The notes under the pieces were generated by a model, which saw only the letters and a list, made by a program, of their open reading frames with translations, had not been told where the DNA came from and did not search any database. This document shows, one piece after another, positions 24,059 to 35,358 of a DNA stretch of 64,000 nt; the first letter of the stretch is position 1; each line of letters begins with the position of its first letter. The position numbers and the translations under genes were made by a program. The stretch spans positions 262,683-326,682 of the forward strand of contig KN834786.1 in assembly GCA_000827265.1 (NCBI GenBank). Direction: 5' to 3'. The DNA comes from Collybiopsis luxurians FD-317 M1. Taxonomy: Eukaryota; Basidiomycota; Agaricomycetes; Agaricales; Omphalotaceae.

Positions 24059-25426
24059 CTATGCGACCTGCGGTCCTACAAGCGAAAGGTCGTGTACATT
24101 CATGGACGAATCTTGAGGACATGAGGGTTGGGCAGACGCAAAGTTGTTCGCTGTCGGCGTAGTCTCGGTGGGTGATGTCCCCGTCGGAGAAATCATGGTG
24201 CCAAGTGAGTCCGTGTCAGAGGAATCAGGGTCACCGTCAGGATCAGTGTCGGGACTATCGGCCTCCCCATCGGTATCTGCGACTGATGAAGTCTCAGACG
24301 CTTGAGCGGGAGGAGGAGGAGAACCAGGCCGGAGGGGGTTGATTTTCGATACATCCACTTCGTTCGGGTCTATCTCTGCATCTATCTCTGCAAACTTCCC
24401 TTCGTCCTCTTCTAGAGTAAGAACTTCATCTTCCTTGGGCAGTTCAGCTGGCTGTGTCTCTTGAGCTGCACGAGAACCCGATTCAGGTACCACCGCATCA
24501 ACTGACTCTGACAGGGGCGGGAGAACACTCGCTGGTATCACTGTGGAAGGATCCAGCTCGACCTGAGCCTGTGTCCTGGTCTGAGGGTCCGGAGCAGCTT
24601 TCCCCTTATCTTTCTTTCCAACTTTCCTCCACGCATCCTTCATCATCCTGCCAAACACTACTAAGGGGTCGTCAGGCGCCCCACCCTGTTGATTTCTCGC
24701 AGCTTCCTTCTCTAATTCCTTCTCCTGTTTCTTCAACAACTTTTCTTTTTCCTTCTCCTTCGAACGAAGTTGACGGGTCAAATGTTCTTCAGCTTCCTCC
24801 TTGGTCCACATCCCACCTCCATCCGCAACGTACCGATCCTTTTTCCGGGCATTACCCGCGCCTTCGTCGTCAGAATTCGGGTCGTCAAAGGTAGCAGCTG
24901 CGGCCCCATACACGATCTTCCTCCTTCTCCTCTGCATCAATTGACTTCTGGCAGCAATACCGAGAGGAACAGAGGATTTTCGCCGTCTAGGCGCAAGCTC
25001 CGGCAGGGGCGCAAATTGGACCGACTGAGCTCGGTGTAGAATGGGTGAAGTTGGATTTTGGTTGTCTAGCGAAGGTAAAGAAGAGGATGCAGCAAGAATA
25101 GATTTCGGTACTTTGCACTCCTCAGTGGGGAGCGGAGGGACAGGGACCGGCGGTACCGCAGGGGAAGAAGCTGAACGTAGGCGGGAAGCGCTCGGTGTTC
25201 GAGCGAGATTGAGTATACCTCCAGATTTTTGTTTTCGAGGAGCAGCTGGGGTTGGGTCGGAGGCTCTGGTGCTATCGATGGAAGCGGAGGAGGTATCTGG
25301 AGTCATAGAAGAGGTTTCAACGCTGTTGACACTGGTTCGGCTGATGGTTGAGCCACTGCCGCTGCTTTGGTTGCTGGCCGTGCTATCTCGACTGCCCTCA
25401 TTGTTACTAGGAATTTCGATTGACAT
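24059..25426 (-). CDS. Disordered protein of unknown function, single exon
   Basis: An uninterrupted 455-codon frame, unusual among the heavily spliced neighbours. Residues 1-80 are Ser/Thr-rich. A short conserved-looking core follows: SVQFAPLPELAPRRRKSSVP, then a RSQLMQRRRRKIVYGAAAA basic helix, and a WTKEEAEEHLTRQLRSKEKE coiled coil with long Lys/Glu runs (about residues 205-245). The C-terminal half is acidic with repeated Ser/Asp/Pro-rich stretches (SPDTDPDGDPDSSDTD). No catalytic domain, signal peptide or membrane segment is visible. The Arg-rich helix could be a nuclear signal. Codon use and CpG content match the core genes nearby. The length and clean frame make it real; I cannot name it. 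Confidence 0.75.
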   Translation of the reverse strand: MSIEIPSNNEGSRDSTASNQSSGSGSTISRTSVNSVETSSMTPDTSSASIDSTRASDPTPAAPRKQKSGGILNLARTPSASRLRSASSPAVPPVPVPPLPTEECKVPKSILAASSSLPSLDNQNPTSPILHRAQSVQFAPLPELAPRRRKSSVPLGIAARSQLMQRRRRKIVYGAAAATFDDPNSDDEGAGNARKKDRYVADGGGMWTKEEAEEHLTRQLRSKEKEKEKLLKKQEKELEKEAARNQQGGAPDDPLVVFGRMMKDAWRKVGKKDKGKAAPDPQTRTQAQVELDPSTVIPASVLPPLSESVDAVVPESGSRAAQETQPAELPKEDEVLTLEEDEGKFAEIDAEIDPNEVDVSKINPLRPGSPPPPAQASETSSVADTDGEADSPDTDPDGDPDSSDTDSLGTMISPTGTSPTETTPTANNFASAQPSCPQDSSMNVHDLSLVGPQVA

Positions 25427-26466
25427 GGGGACTAGAGAATGAAGACGTAGAGCTGAGCGTCACCCTAGTAGCTGCTATGCATCTTGTACACACCTTGGAA
25501 GTATATTTTAATTCCAATTCAGTTCACCAACTCTCAGAGCAAGGAATAGTAATTGTTGCTAATAGTCAAGAACATGAAAGATTCCTATCAAGTTCTTTTT
25601 GAAGGGTCGCTCGCAAAAAAAGACGCTAGGCCATCTTACCTCCTAAGTGCGTGAACGCCGAGTAAAAAATTTTGAGAAGAATGAGAGTGAAAAATAAAAG
25701 GAATGTAGATATCCAGTTCGTCGAAGGACGTGGTAACTGGCAAAGAAAAGAACGAGCAAAGCGGATTGGTGACAGTTGCTCGGCAAGTCGTCGGTGGAAT
25801 GGATAGAGCGGCAAGCAGACTGATCGGGCATACTTCTTTTGATTGCCGATCCCTCTGCGGCAAGCATTCGAATTCCTGGTGCCTTTCAGTTGTCACCACA
25901 GATAGATGCTGCTATGTTAATATTCCCAGAAAGGCCCAGGATCTGCGTACGTATTCACATCCAGCACCGCTCCGAATATTCAAGTTCTTACCGCCTTGCT
26001 TGAGTCTGACTTCTACTTCTGGGACTTTCGTTCAAGCCACTCAGATTCAAATTTCTTCTCGCGTACCTACATCATGCCGGTGCAGGGTCACTATTTTTTA
26101 TTTTACCATAAGTAGTAGGTCGACAGTGACAGTGACCTTTGCCATGATTGAAGCTGATCATTCTTGCCTCGATACAACGATACAACTGCCCGTGATAATT
26201 TAATATAATCACCAGTACAGATATTCAGTAGGAAATTGATACGTCGCGTATACGTTTCTGGACCACGTTTCTGGACCATGGGCAATAACGCAGCCTTCGG
26301 CTGTTAGCCATTCAAATTTCAAATTTTTTTCAAATGTACATAAAGCAAACGAGGAGAGTTTTAAACCCCTTACATCTTGCTGGCCAAGTAGTATCCTTTG
26401 CCGGTCAAAGGAAGCCTCTCATTCGACTAGCTCTCCATCGTTCTATTTCCGTATCCATCTTCCAGT
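25427..26466. other. Intergenic, about 1 kb
   Basis: Upstream regions of the divergent disordered-protein gene and secreted protein 3. No gene, RNA or repeat is recognised apart from the conserved block at 26373-26415. Confidence 0.5.
26373..26415 (+). promoter_or_regulatory. Conserved upstream block of secreted-protein family (copy 3)
   Basis: Reads approximately CATCTTGCTGGCCAAGTAG, then TATCCTTTGCCGGTCAAAGG and AAGC, 52-94 bp before the start at 26467. It matches the blocks upstream of the other two family members, with a few substitutions. A TTTTAAA sits about 10 bp upstream in place of the clear TATAAAA of the others. Confidence 0.65.
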
Positions 26467-27122
26467 ATGCGACTCACTTCCGCTATCACCAGTACCTATC
26501 TGGCCCTCGCCCTTGGATGTTTTCTCCCTCTTGTGTGTAGGGCAACACCGATTTCCGTAAGTTGTATCATGTCGCTATTCCGTTGTATTTCCTAACGCCA
26601 GAATTTCTGCAGCCTCGGCATGACTTGATCTCGAGTTCTGAAAGGGCCACGGCTCGAGCACTCGATTCTACTCATCAGTGGGACACCCGAGCTCCTGCAA
26701 GCCCTTCTTTCAGTTGGGAGTGGGTCAGCCAAGCTGGCTCTAAACCATTACCCCAGTCAAAGCAATCAGAAGCGGCACAGCTGGTAACCTCTTCCCTGGA
26801 AAGAATTCTGAAAAACGTCCACGATAAAAGACCGCAAAAACAATTGTTGACGTTCAATCCCCAAGTCCAAGGCCCCGGGAGGACTCAACCCGCACTCGTA
26901 GCTCAACCCAATGGGCAAAAGAGAATGTCCTTTGACTTCAAAGTTGGTGGGCTCTCGATGTTTGAGGGATGGGTGTCGGAGAGTTTGCAGATGGGGGAGG
27001 TGAAGGAAAAGGGGAGTAAGAAGGTGCTTTTGGCGTTTAATAACAACAAGTTCAACCTGGAAGAGAGTGGAGTTGTTGCGTTTATGCAGGATGTTTCGAA
27101 GGCAGATGGGATAAAGAGCTAG
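26467..27122 (+). CDS. Small secreted protein, family member 3
   Basis: Two exons, 26467-26556 and 26613-27122, in phase 0, 199 residues. Exon 1 is a signal peptide (MRLTSAITSTYLALALGCFL...ATPIS). Exon 2 opens PRHDLISSSERATARALDS, then HQWDTRAP, a long amphipathic stretch, QPNGQKRMSFDFKVGG, and a GWVSESLQMGE motif shared with member 1 (YISESLQMGS). Intron placement, length and upstream block match the genes at 7.8-8.4 and 9.4-10.1 kb, but this copy lies on the other strand about 17 kb away. It lacks the Arg-Arg site of the other two. Function is unknown; secretion is strongly indicated. Confidence 0.85.
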
Positions 27123-27536
27123 AAGAGTTTTTCTACAGAGTAATAAAGAGAATGTAGTATTCTCGACGTTTCCTGGCCTGAGAGATCGTAAGGGAGCAGG
27201 AAAACTGATGAAGCTGCTGACCGGCACGATTCTGTTAACGCTGGAGCAGAATCTACTATGTTTTTCTAGTAAGAAAATGATTAGGGCGTATTCAAAGATC
27301 ACGAACGCGTACAAAATTAAAAAGTTGCGCGTAACTCTCAATTGGGCACGTGTATCGCGACTGATTTCGTAACTTTAAACTTAAACTTTACCGAATTTAG
27401 ACCGAGTACGATAGTCCTCTTTACTCCTTCCCACTTCGTTCCGTTCAGGCCAAGTACTTTCCGGATCACCACCATTAAGCTCGGAAGGCTTTGCTGACAC
27501 AAGCTCTGCCATATAATCTTTCAATTATCTCGTCGA
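27123..27536. other. Intergenic, upstream of permease gene
   Basis: From about 27254 this stretch is homologous to 55639-55884 upstream of the second permease copy. The best-conserved part is 27302-27360, which contains GCGCGTAAC and a CACGTG box. Confidence 0.6.
27302..27360 (+). promoter_or_regulatory. Conserved permease promoter segment with CACGTG
   Basis: About 59 bp nearly identical to 55682-55740, with CACGTG at 27347-27352. In yeasts methionine-permease genes are controlled through Cbf1 at CACGTG; the same role here is inference. Confidence 0.5.
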
Positions 27537-29867
27537 ATGCCATCTTACGACTCCGAAACCACACCCCTTCTACAGAGCACTCATGATCAATCACAGGAGG
27601 GCTCAGTAGCTGGCAGGAAAGCCTTGCATGCAGATGAACGAGACTGTAAGTTACCGACATCAACATCGTTGCATTAAACCAATGTGGAATGCCAGCGAGC
27701 CACGGCGAAACTTTCGACAACGTTCCTCAGGCCAAACGTCAATTGGGTCAGTGAGGAATTCCGTGACCTGACTTGGGGATATTGATATTCGGCCTAGGAC
27801 TGTTCAGTGCCTTCTTCTTAGTCTTTAATCGCGTCATTGGGACTGGGTGAGTTCTTATCGGTCAAATTGTTCAACCTTCTTATTGACATTTTCTCCGCAT
27901 GTCTATAGAATCTTCGCTACTCCCAGTGTCATCCTTCGTACTTCCGGCAGTGTTGGTGTTTCATTCATAATGTGGATCCTCGGAGCGCTTATTGCAGCAA
28001 TGGGCACTGCCGTCTACATCGAGCTTGGAACTGTAAATGATTTACGACTGGTCGTGACTTTTCGTCTGCTTACTATGGCAGGTTCAAGGGTCTTCCTCGA
28101 AGCGGAGGAGAAAAGAATTATCTAGAGTTCATTTACCGAAGACCAGAATTTCTGGTGACTTGTGCATATTCAATATACGCCGTCATCACTGTAAGCTGTC
28201 TGCACTTGGACACCAGTTCAGGAATTTACGGAACTAAATTTGAAGGGTTCCGCTGCTGCGAATAGCGTCGTGTTTGGCGAATGTGAGTCTTCCTGGAATA
28301 TCAAAATCATATCTTAACTCAAGTTATCGTGATAGATGTAATCCATGCATTGGGAAAAGAACCATCTCGGTATAACACTCGTTTCGTCGCCTTCCTCTGT
28401 TTAACCTTCATTCTACTTATCCATGGGTCATTGGTAAAGTGGGGTCTACGTCTCCAAAACTCTCTCGCAATGTTCAAATTGGTCATTCTCTCTGCAATCG
28501 CCCTATCTGGACTACTGAGTCTCGCCGGTGTAGATGGTTTCGCAGTCCGGCCAGGTTACGAAGTTCCGAATAATTTTCAATGGGATAAGATGTGGGAGGG
28601 AAGTCGAAGTGATGCGAATGCTTTTGTGACTGGATTGTATAATGTCATCTGGTATGTGGCTTGATACTTCGAGTGATCCTGTTATTTATATTATCTTGCA
28701 AGGTCTTTTGTCGGGTACTCTACAGCCAACTACGCACTCTCTGAAGTTCGCGACCCGGTGCGGACGATCAAGCGCGCGGTACCTATGGCCATGTTGGCTG
28801 TCACCGCCGTGTATATGTTCATCAATATAGCTTACTTTGCCGTTGTGTCGAAAAACGACATTTTGGGCAGTAAACGTATCGTGGCGTAAGTCTCAACCTG
28901 TTTCGTTTCATTCTTTCAGGGCTTATGCTTCATCTGACAGCGCCCTCTTCTTTCGCAACTTATTTGGTGAGAAAATGGAACGGGTGAGTATCATCGAGTG
29001 TGCTACTAGAGAGTTATCTTTGACCGTGCCTCGCTGCAGGCACTGAGTGTGTTTATTGCGTTATCGACCTTGGGCAACCTCCTTTCCGGGCAGTTTAGTC
29101 ATGGCCGAGGTATGTATCGTGCTCGCGTTCTCTTGTTCCGTCTTGATTGAATACTTCATTTAGTGGTTCAGGAACTTGGCCGGGAAGGCCTCCTCCCCTT
29201 CTCTGCCTTTTTCGCATCGAACAAACCATTTGGTGCGCCACTCGCCGGGCTATTCACACAATATCTTGTATCTGTCGCTTTTGTTATCCTTCCTCCCCCC
29301 GGTGATGCGTATCTCTTCATGATCAGCTGTAAGCATCCTCTTCTGCGCACCTGCAAGGACCCAACTTACTCGCTTGATCCTGATATTCAGTGTCTTCCTA
29401 CTGTGCCGCTTTAATCAACACGCTTGTATCGTTTGGGTTACTTTTACTCTACACATCGTATCTGAGAGCGTACGATTGGAATCCACCATTTCACGCGCCT
29501 AAGTTCGTTATCGTGCTTTTCGCAATATCGAACATATTTTTGGTGACGGTCCCTCTTATCCCTCCGGCATCGGGATCAAGGACGTACGAGCATTTACCGT
29601 ATTGGGTGAGTTGAAACTTCCTTTTTCTCGTGGATTTTTTGATTCTCAATACTAACCTGGATCTCTTCTCGATGATTTTGCGTTTTCATTACTTTATAGT
29701 CTCATTCCGTTGTTGCGTTCTCAGTATCGGCGATAGGAATAGCGTATTGGTTCTTTTGGGTCAAGTGGCTTCCGAAGAAGAAGGGATATCGTTTGGTGAG
29801 AGAATCTGTGCTTCAGGAGGATGGAGTTTCGAGATTGGTTTATCGGAAGGTGCCGCTGATATTGTGA
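27537..29867 (+). CDS. High-affinity methionine permease-like APC transporter
   Basis: Amino-acid transporter of the APC superfamily, closest in feel to the fungal high-affinity methionine permeases (MUP1 group), in the plasma membrane. Start at 27537 (MPSYDSETTPLLQSTHD, acidic cytosolic N-terminus). Spliced exons give QLGLFSAFFLVFNRVIGTGI (TM1 with the GTGIF substrate motif), FATPSVILRTSG, YIELGTGLPRSGGEKNYLEF, the loop VRDPVRTIKRAVPMAM and about twelve membrane segments, ending YRKVPLIL with TGA at 29867. One acceptor is AAG before GGTCTTCC rather than the nearer CAG. All joins keep frame, so this copy looks functional. A partial second copy lies at 55885-57853. Confidence 0.88.
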
Positions 29868-30376
29868 ATTTTTGTATATATGGTCTGTGCGGTATAGACA
29901 AAGTAGTTCTTCCAGCCTGGACATAATTTTTCCAGTCATACAAGTGTTCGTTCGATATCCATCTTTAAACTACTATCAACGACAGGCTACTCGGCCACGT
30001 AAGTGTATTTGGACAATTATGCTTGCTATTCCTCACCTTCAATGGGTTAACAATAATTTTGGGTGCAATGGCTTCTTGCGCGTATTTGAGATCTTTTTCA
30101 GATTTTTACAACACAAATTGACGTCGCAGTGAATATTTTCGGGAGGCGAGTCTCAAACCGGCGTTTGGACCGTACTCGGCCACCGTGGGAATCAAACAAA
30201 ATTTAGCTGCTCCAGATCGTTTGCAGCGTCCAGCAGCACTCGTAAGACAATGGAACAATGCTAGATAACTCAGAATAACATATATCGATAGAACAGAAGG
30301 AGTAGATACAGTATAAATATCAATCGGCAATTTCCGCTGAAAATCTCGGCAAGCTACACCCAACGTCAGCGAGGCT
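29868..30376. other. Host flank between permease and retrotransposon
   Basis: Homology to the second permease copy ends near 29973 (AAACTAC). The remaining 400 bp are CpG-bearing and show no recognised gene. They end at the left repeat of the retrotransposon. Confidence 0.5.
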
Positions 30377-30503
30377 AGCCGGCTTACCGGAGGATAAGGC
30401 AAGGGCGGCGATGAGTCACCCACGGTGCCGTTTAGGCGCCGGCATCTCTCTCTACCTTCCACCCTCATCGCCGCCCCAAGCAGTTGCATTTCGGAAGAAA
30501 ATC
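30377..30503 (+). repeat. Split direct repeat A1
   Basis: 127 bp, homologous to 37701-37827. A1 keeps CpG (for example GGGCGGCGATG), where A2 has GGGTGGCAATG. Most differences are of this C-to-T or G-to-A type. Confidence 0.85.
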
Positions 30504-30754
30504 TCTTGATGACCCAGCTCGAAGCACCCCACTGCTACCCCTTAGAAAGCTCTTTCATGTGTGAAGACTGCATTTCCCGTACTCATGCCTGCGAAAAACT
30601 GCTGACCATCCTTAAAATGTCATCCCTTGTGAAGTTTAAGTACAACGTGGCAGTAACTGCACGCAACGACAACCATTGAGTCAGGGCCCTCAGCAGGAAA
30701 GATGACGATCCACCCATTTCCAATGTTGAATCCTACCTCACAGTTGACAAAGAG

Positions 30755-31954
30755 ATGGAGAATATGGCCAAGGACCCTTCCCTCATTCACATATTTGTCA
30801 AATTCCTTCCTCAGATGGCTATCAAATGGCTCCAGGACATTTTGGGCAACAAGTTTCTGTCTTTCAATAAACCTGACAGCATATATGGGAGTAGTTCCAC
30901 TGCCAACCAGGGAGGAAGAGAAGATGTCATCGGAGGAGTAGGTGATGGCAAAGCAGGGATGAGTGGTAGTGGAGATGGGGTATTGGAGCCCAGCAAATGT
31001 AGGAAGCCCAAGGCCAATATTGTCCTCATCGATCCTATCAATGTCCAATCTGACATAATCATGAAATTTCCCAAAGACCTTTTGCAACTTGCCGACTACA
31101 ACTATTTTATTCCACTTGCCTGGTTCACCCCAAAGAACCTGTTATGGATTAGTGCCAATATCCAAAAATTCAAAAGAGTCAAGCTTACACATATAAAGGA
31201 CAAACCTCAGGTTCTTGATACTGACGATGTCTCCAGGAGGATAGATGAGTGCTCCAAAGCTGGCCCCTCAAAGGACAAGAACCTCACCTACACTCAGTGG
31301 CAGCTAGCTTCAGACAACTACCTCAGATTCAAAGTGGAGGTCTACCGCAAGGAAGACACTGCCCACCCCCAATTCCTCCTCCAACACTACAAATTCTGGG
31401 ACTGAAACAATGCCAGTTTGAGTTTCCCTTTCTGGCTAGGTTATAAGATTTTGCTTTGGAAAGAACACTACGACTGTAACACTGCCTTCAACATCCACTC
31501 TTACACCCCATACTGTACCCTTGTACTTGCCGCTATGCAAGCCCATGAGAGCAAGGAAAAAGAGTGGAAATTTTCTCATTCTGGTTTTCCCTCTTGCTCA
31601 GACACCTGACAGGCTTCCAATATGGCCATTTCTTGTTTTGCTCCCTACCCCACATCCACCTCACAGCCCTTTCCGAATGGCAGCAGGGGCAAGGCCACTC
31701 CCCGCTGCATCAGTTGTGGTAAATCAGGCCACAGACTTCAAGACCATAAGGAGGAACATGAACCTTTCAAATATGCCATTGGCAATCCCAATGGCAACAT
31801 CTACACCTCAAGTGGTGGCAAGATATGTATTACATTTAAAATTTACAGCAGATGTATCCACAATGACTGCACCTCCAGGACCAGAATCTGCTCCCTCTGC
31901 GGCAGTAACAAGCATTATACACTCAGCACTGATTCCTGCCCCAACTGTAATTGA
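30755..31954 (+). pseudogene. Gag-like ORF of the YR retrotransposon
   Basis: A 216-codon frame (30755-31405) is followed in another frame by 31622-31954. The latter contains CISCGKSGHRLQDH, a zinc-knuckle-like CX2CX4H core, and later CSLCGSNKHYTLSTDSC. Cysteine-rich C-termini of this kind are usual for the capsid-like ORF1 of agaricomycete YR retroelements. The two parts are no longer one frame, and an upstream in-frame stop at about 30678 hides the true start. The second part overlaps the beginning of the RT frame. Confidence 0.6.
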
Positions 31955-34826
31955 CCCATTCCATCCCACTGATCTTTGCCCAGCTCTTTCTTTCCATGAT
32001 TTCTCTGAGGCCATCCTCACATGTGCTCCTCTTCCCAATATGCCTCAACAATTCCTTGACATTTATAACAAGATTGTCACACTGTACGATGCCAGCGCCT
32101 TCACCATTGAACTGATTTCTTGCAGCTTGTGGGACAGGTACCCTAAGCTAGTTGACAGCCTCCTCAGCAGATTTCCCCTCGGCAACATGCCCCCTCTCTA
32201 TGAAACTATTGTTATTCCCAACCATTCTTCAGCATTCAGATTTTCAGAGGCTGTCTGTGCATACATTGCAGAGGAGGCTGAAGCCGGTAGAATGTTGGGA
32301 CCTTTCACTAAAGCTGAAGCTGAACTGATCCTCAGAGGTCCATTTATTTCCTCCCCCCTTATTGTTGTTGAACAGTCTCAAGGTCCTGACAAGCCATCTA
32401 AATACAGAGTATGTCAGAATCTGTCTAAGGATGGTAGGGACTCTAAGGGTTTGATTTTCCCTTTGGTCAACTCTCACATAGAGAAAGACCTATTTCTGAC
32501 AACTTTTGACAGCACTGCTATAGTGGCTGAATGGATAAGTCTAAATATCCCACCTTCTATTTGTCACTTGGCTCCTCTAAGCCTATTGGCTCTACTATAC
32601 TATATCCTATCTAGCTATTTGACCCTATACTTCTATATGCATATGGGTTTTCTATCCCTTCTCAGAAACCTCTTGGTTTTCTCCCCTATTTCTCTATCTT
32701 CCCTTTCTAACCTATACCATCAGGAAAATGACCTAAAGCCCAGGCAAATATTGGAAGCCTGAGGGAATCTGAGGACTCCCAGGAAATAGGCCAAATCCTA
32801 GGCACCTTCAGGTACTTTAGGCAGCTTGGGTTACCTAGGCTTCCTAGGTTTGGGGCCAAATCCTAGGCTCTCTAAGAGATATCTGAGATATCCCTAGGAG
32901 TCCCTGAGGGCATCCTGAGAGCTCCCTGAGGATCCCTGGGGATCTCTGGGATACAGGTATTGTAAATAATACATATAATACAAAATTGTATTTTAAATAT
33001 ATAGCTGTGTAATAGTATTGTATAAATCCACAATAAAAATATTTATGTGGCTGCAGATTCATATAGGTTTGAGCTTTTAAAATAAATCACATGATGTGCT
33101 CACCGTGAACTGTCTACAATCAAAATGCTTTTCCCATGATCAAAATATGTTCACCTTTATTATAACTAATAGTATCCACACTATATATGTATTTATAGGT
33201 TCTGTACTATACTGATATACTGTACTTGAGTATGTTAGGTTATTACAAAGCTTAAACTACTATACAGTACTATATAATAGTGTACAATTAAGTATATTAA
33301 CTGATAATAATCTGTAGATATAGTAGTTGAATATAAAAAGATTAAATACAATATGAAATAGAGTAGAATAATATAGAATGAGGTATAGTAGAGTAAGAAT
33401 AGAAAGAGATGAGAATATACAATATTATTTTGCATTCACATTTTAGAGCCCTCAGGATGCCCCAGGGATCTCCAGGGATCCTCAGGGACCCTCAGGCAAC
33501 CTGAGAGTGCTCAGGAATTGGGGGGTGTCCCTTGGCATCCTGGGTAGCCTAGACAACCTAGGACCCTTGAGAAGCCTTAGGCCATCAGATAACAACCCAT
33601 ATGAGCCTGGGCTATAGGACCTTTTTCCTGATGACTCTTCTCAGATTACACAGGCCCCTCCTGGCACCCAAGCCTGCTCTATCAATATTTCCAAATTCCA
33701 CTGTACTATTCCTCTTCTCCCACACCATAAACTGTACATGGTTGTCCAAGATATGGATGGCCATTTCTGGATTGACCACTGTTTCACCTTTGGAGTGTCC
33801 CCAGCCAGCAGCACCTCTGGCATAATCTCAGCTGCAGTACAAGATATATGGCAGACCAAGAATGTTGCCCCAATAGCCAAAATTGAGGATGACTTTAACA
33901 TCTTCTGTACCCAAAATGCAGATGGCTCCTACAACTATGACAAGGAGTCTATGCTTTCACTCATCAATCACCTTGGCATCCCCTGGCACCCTGAACAGGG
34001 TGACAAGTTTTTCATCGACATCACCACCTTCATCAGCTTTCTCTGGAATATTCCCCTCAAGAGAGTCAGCCTTCCTGAGGAGAAGTGTCTCAAGTATCTT
34101 CACTGCATCCAATCATTCCTCAATGACTACCGTTCCCACAAAGCTTCTCTAGTCAAGGTTGAATCCATCTATGGCACTTTGTGCCATATCTCCTTCATTT
34201 ACGCTATAGGGAAATCCTACCTCCTGCCCATATCTAATTTCATGGCTTCTTACTGGGAGGGTGAAGAAGACCTTGGGAAATGGCTCACATCAAGTGTCAT
34301 CTCATCACTCAAATGGTGGCTCAACATCTTGCAAGATCCATACTACTACCACCAACTATGACCTCTTGGTCCTCTGCAGGATCATAGCCTATATGTCAAT
34401 GCATCTACTGACTGGGGTATAGGCATATTCACTCAGGGGAAATGGGCCACTTTCAAACTCAAGTTGCATTGGAAAGTTCCCAGTAGAGGTATTTGTTGGC
34501 TGGAAACAGTCACTCTTGAGCCCCTTGTTTATTACTTGGAAGCTTGGGGCTACAAGGAGATTCTCATATGCATCTATTCAGACAATAAGGGTACAACTGG
34601 CACTATTCGCAAGGCCTGCAGCCCTAATTTCTACATCAATCTCTCAGTTTGCTGCACTTATGCTGTGCTGGCATCCCACTTCATTCAACCAGACATGGAC
34701 TATATTGAAGCTGCAGCTAACCCAGCTGATCCTATATCACATGGTATACTTGGGTCCCTGGACAATAAGCTTCCTCTACTTTTTACACTCCCTCAGGAGC
34801 TTACAGATATTATCTCCTATGTTTAG
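31945..34826 (+). pseudogene. Reverse transcriptase-RNase H of the YR retrotransposon, interrupted
   Basis: Coding begins near DPFHPTDLCPALSFHDF and runs through KYRVCQNLSKDG and STAIVAEWISLNIPP, then stops matching at about 32556. It resumes at 33651 with PGTQACSINISKFHCTIPLL, followed by VQDMDGHFWIDHCFTFG and the catalytic AKIEDDFNIF (the DD of the YVDD box, near 33880). After a TGA at 34362, at a position where arginine fits, come the RNase H motifs VNASTDWGIGIF and CWLETVTLEPLVYYLEAW, ending with TAG at 34826. The gap holds a TIR element plus about 180 bp of other sequence that may be an old intron. It cannot be translated as one protein. Confidence 0.75.
32718..33633. mobile_element. TIR element copy A inside RT
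   Basis: 916 bp, ends CATCAGGAAAA ... TTTTTCCTGATG. The inverted ends extend to about 28 bp and include GCCCAGGC/GCCTGGGC. The flanking dinucleotides are AC on both sides, consistent with a 2-bp target duplication. Near both ends are many imperfect CCTGAGG/CCTAGG units; the centre is A+T-rich. No coding capacity. It shares ends, layout and blocks such as CACATGATG...GTGAACTGTCTACAATC with copy B. Confidence 0.8.
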
Positions 34827-35358
34827 GTATCCACCTTCCCTTTTCTTATCATTGTTATTTCTAACCCAGTCTCTAGCTCTAATAACATTTCTGCACCAGA
34901 CAGTTCTGGCGCTAGCCACAATGAACTGCACACGTTGTTGGCTGAAATCTCTCTTGGCAGAAATGCTTTCCATAATTCCATTCTTTCTTGCATCAATACC
35001 CCAGTCCCTTCTGAACAAATTCCCATTCCCATTCCTGTTTCCCTACGCACACCTTTCTGCCACCAGATCCTCTCTAGCATAAAGGCTGACAACCCAGTTT
35101 CATGTAAAAAACCTTGCCCTGTTCCCTCACCAGCATTTTCTTTTCCTACCCCCTGCTCTTGCCAGCCTGCTTGGCTTCCAGCTCTACCAGCTCTCCACAA
35201 TGCCAAAGCCAGCAACTCCATATGCCCCAACAGCCTATGCCCCCCCTGTTCACACATAAGACCAACTCTATGCTTGGCTCACACCCTACGCTATCTCCAA
35301 ATGCAGTGATCGGACTAGAGAGTACCTCCCAGATATCATTGAACTCAGTGAGAAAGCC
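34827..35358 (+). other. Linker between RT and recombinase ORFs
   Basis: Pro/Ser/Cys-rich open stretches (for example 34935-35309) without a recognisable domain. Probably the degenerate N-terminal part of the recombinase ORF, since EYLPDIIELSEKA just upstream of 35359 reads into it. Confidence 0.4.
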
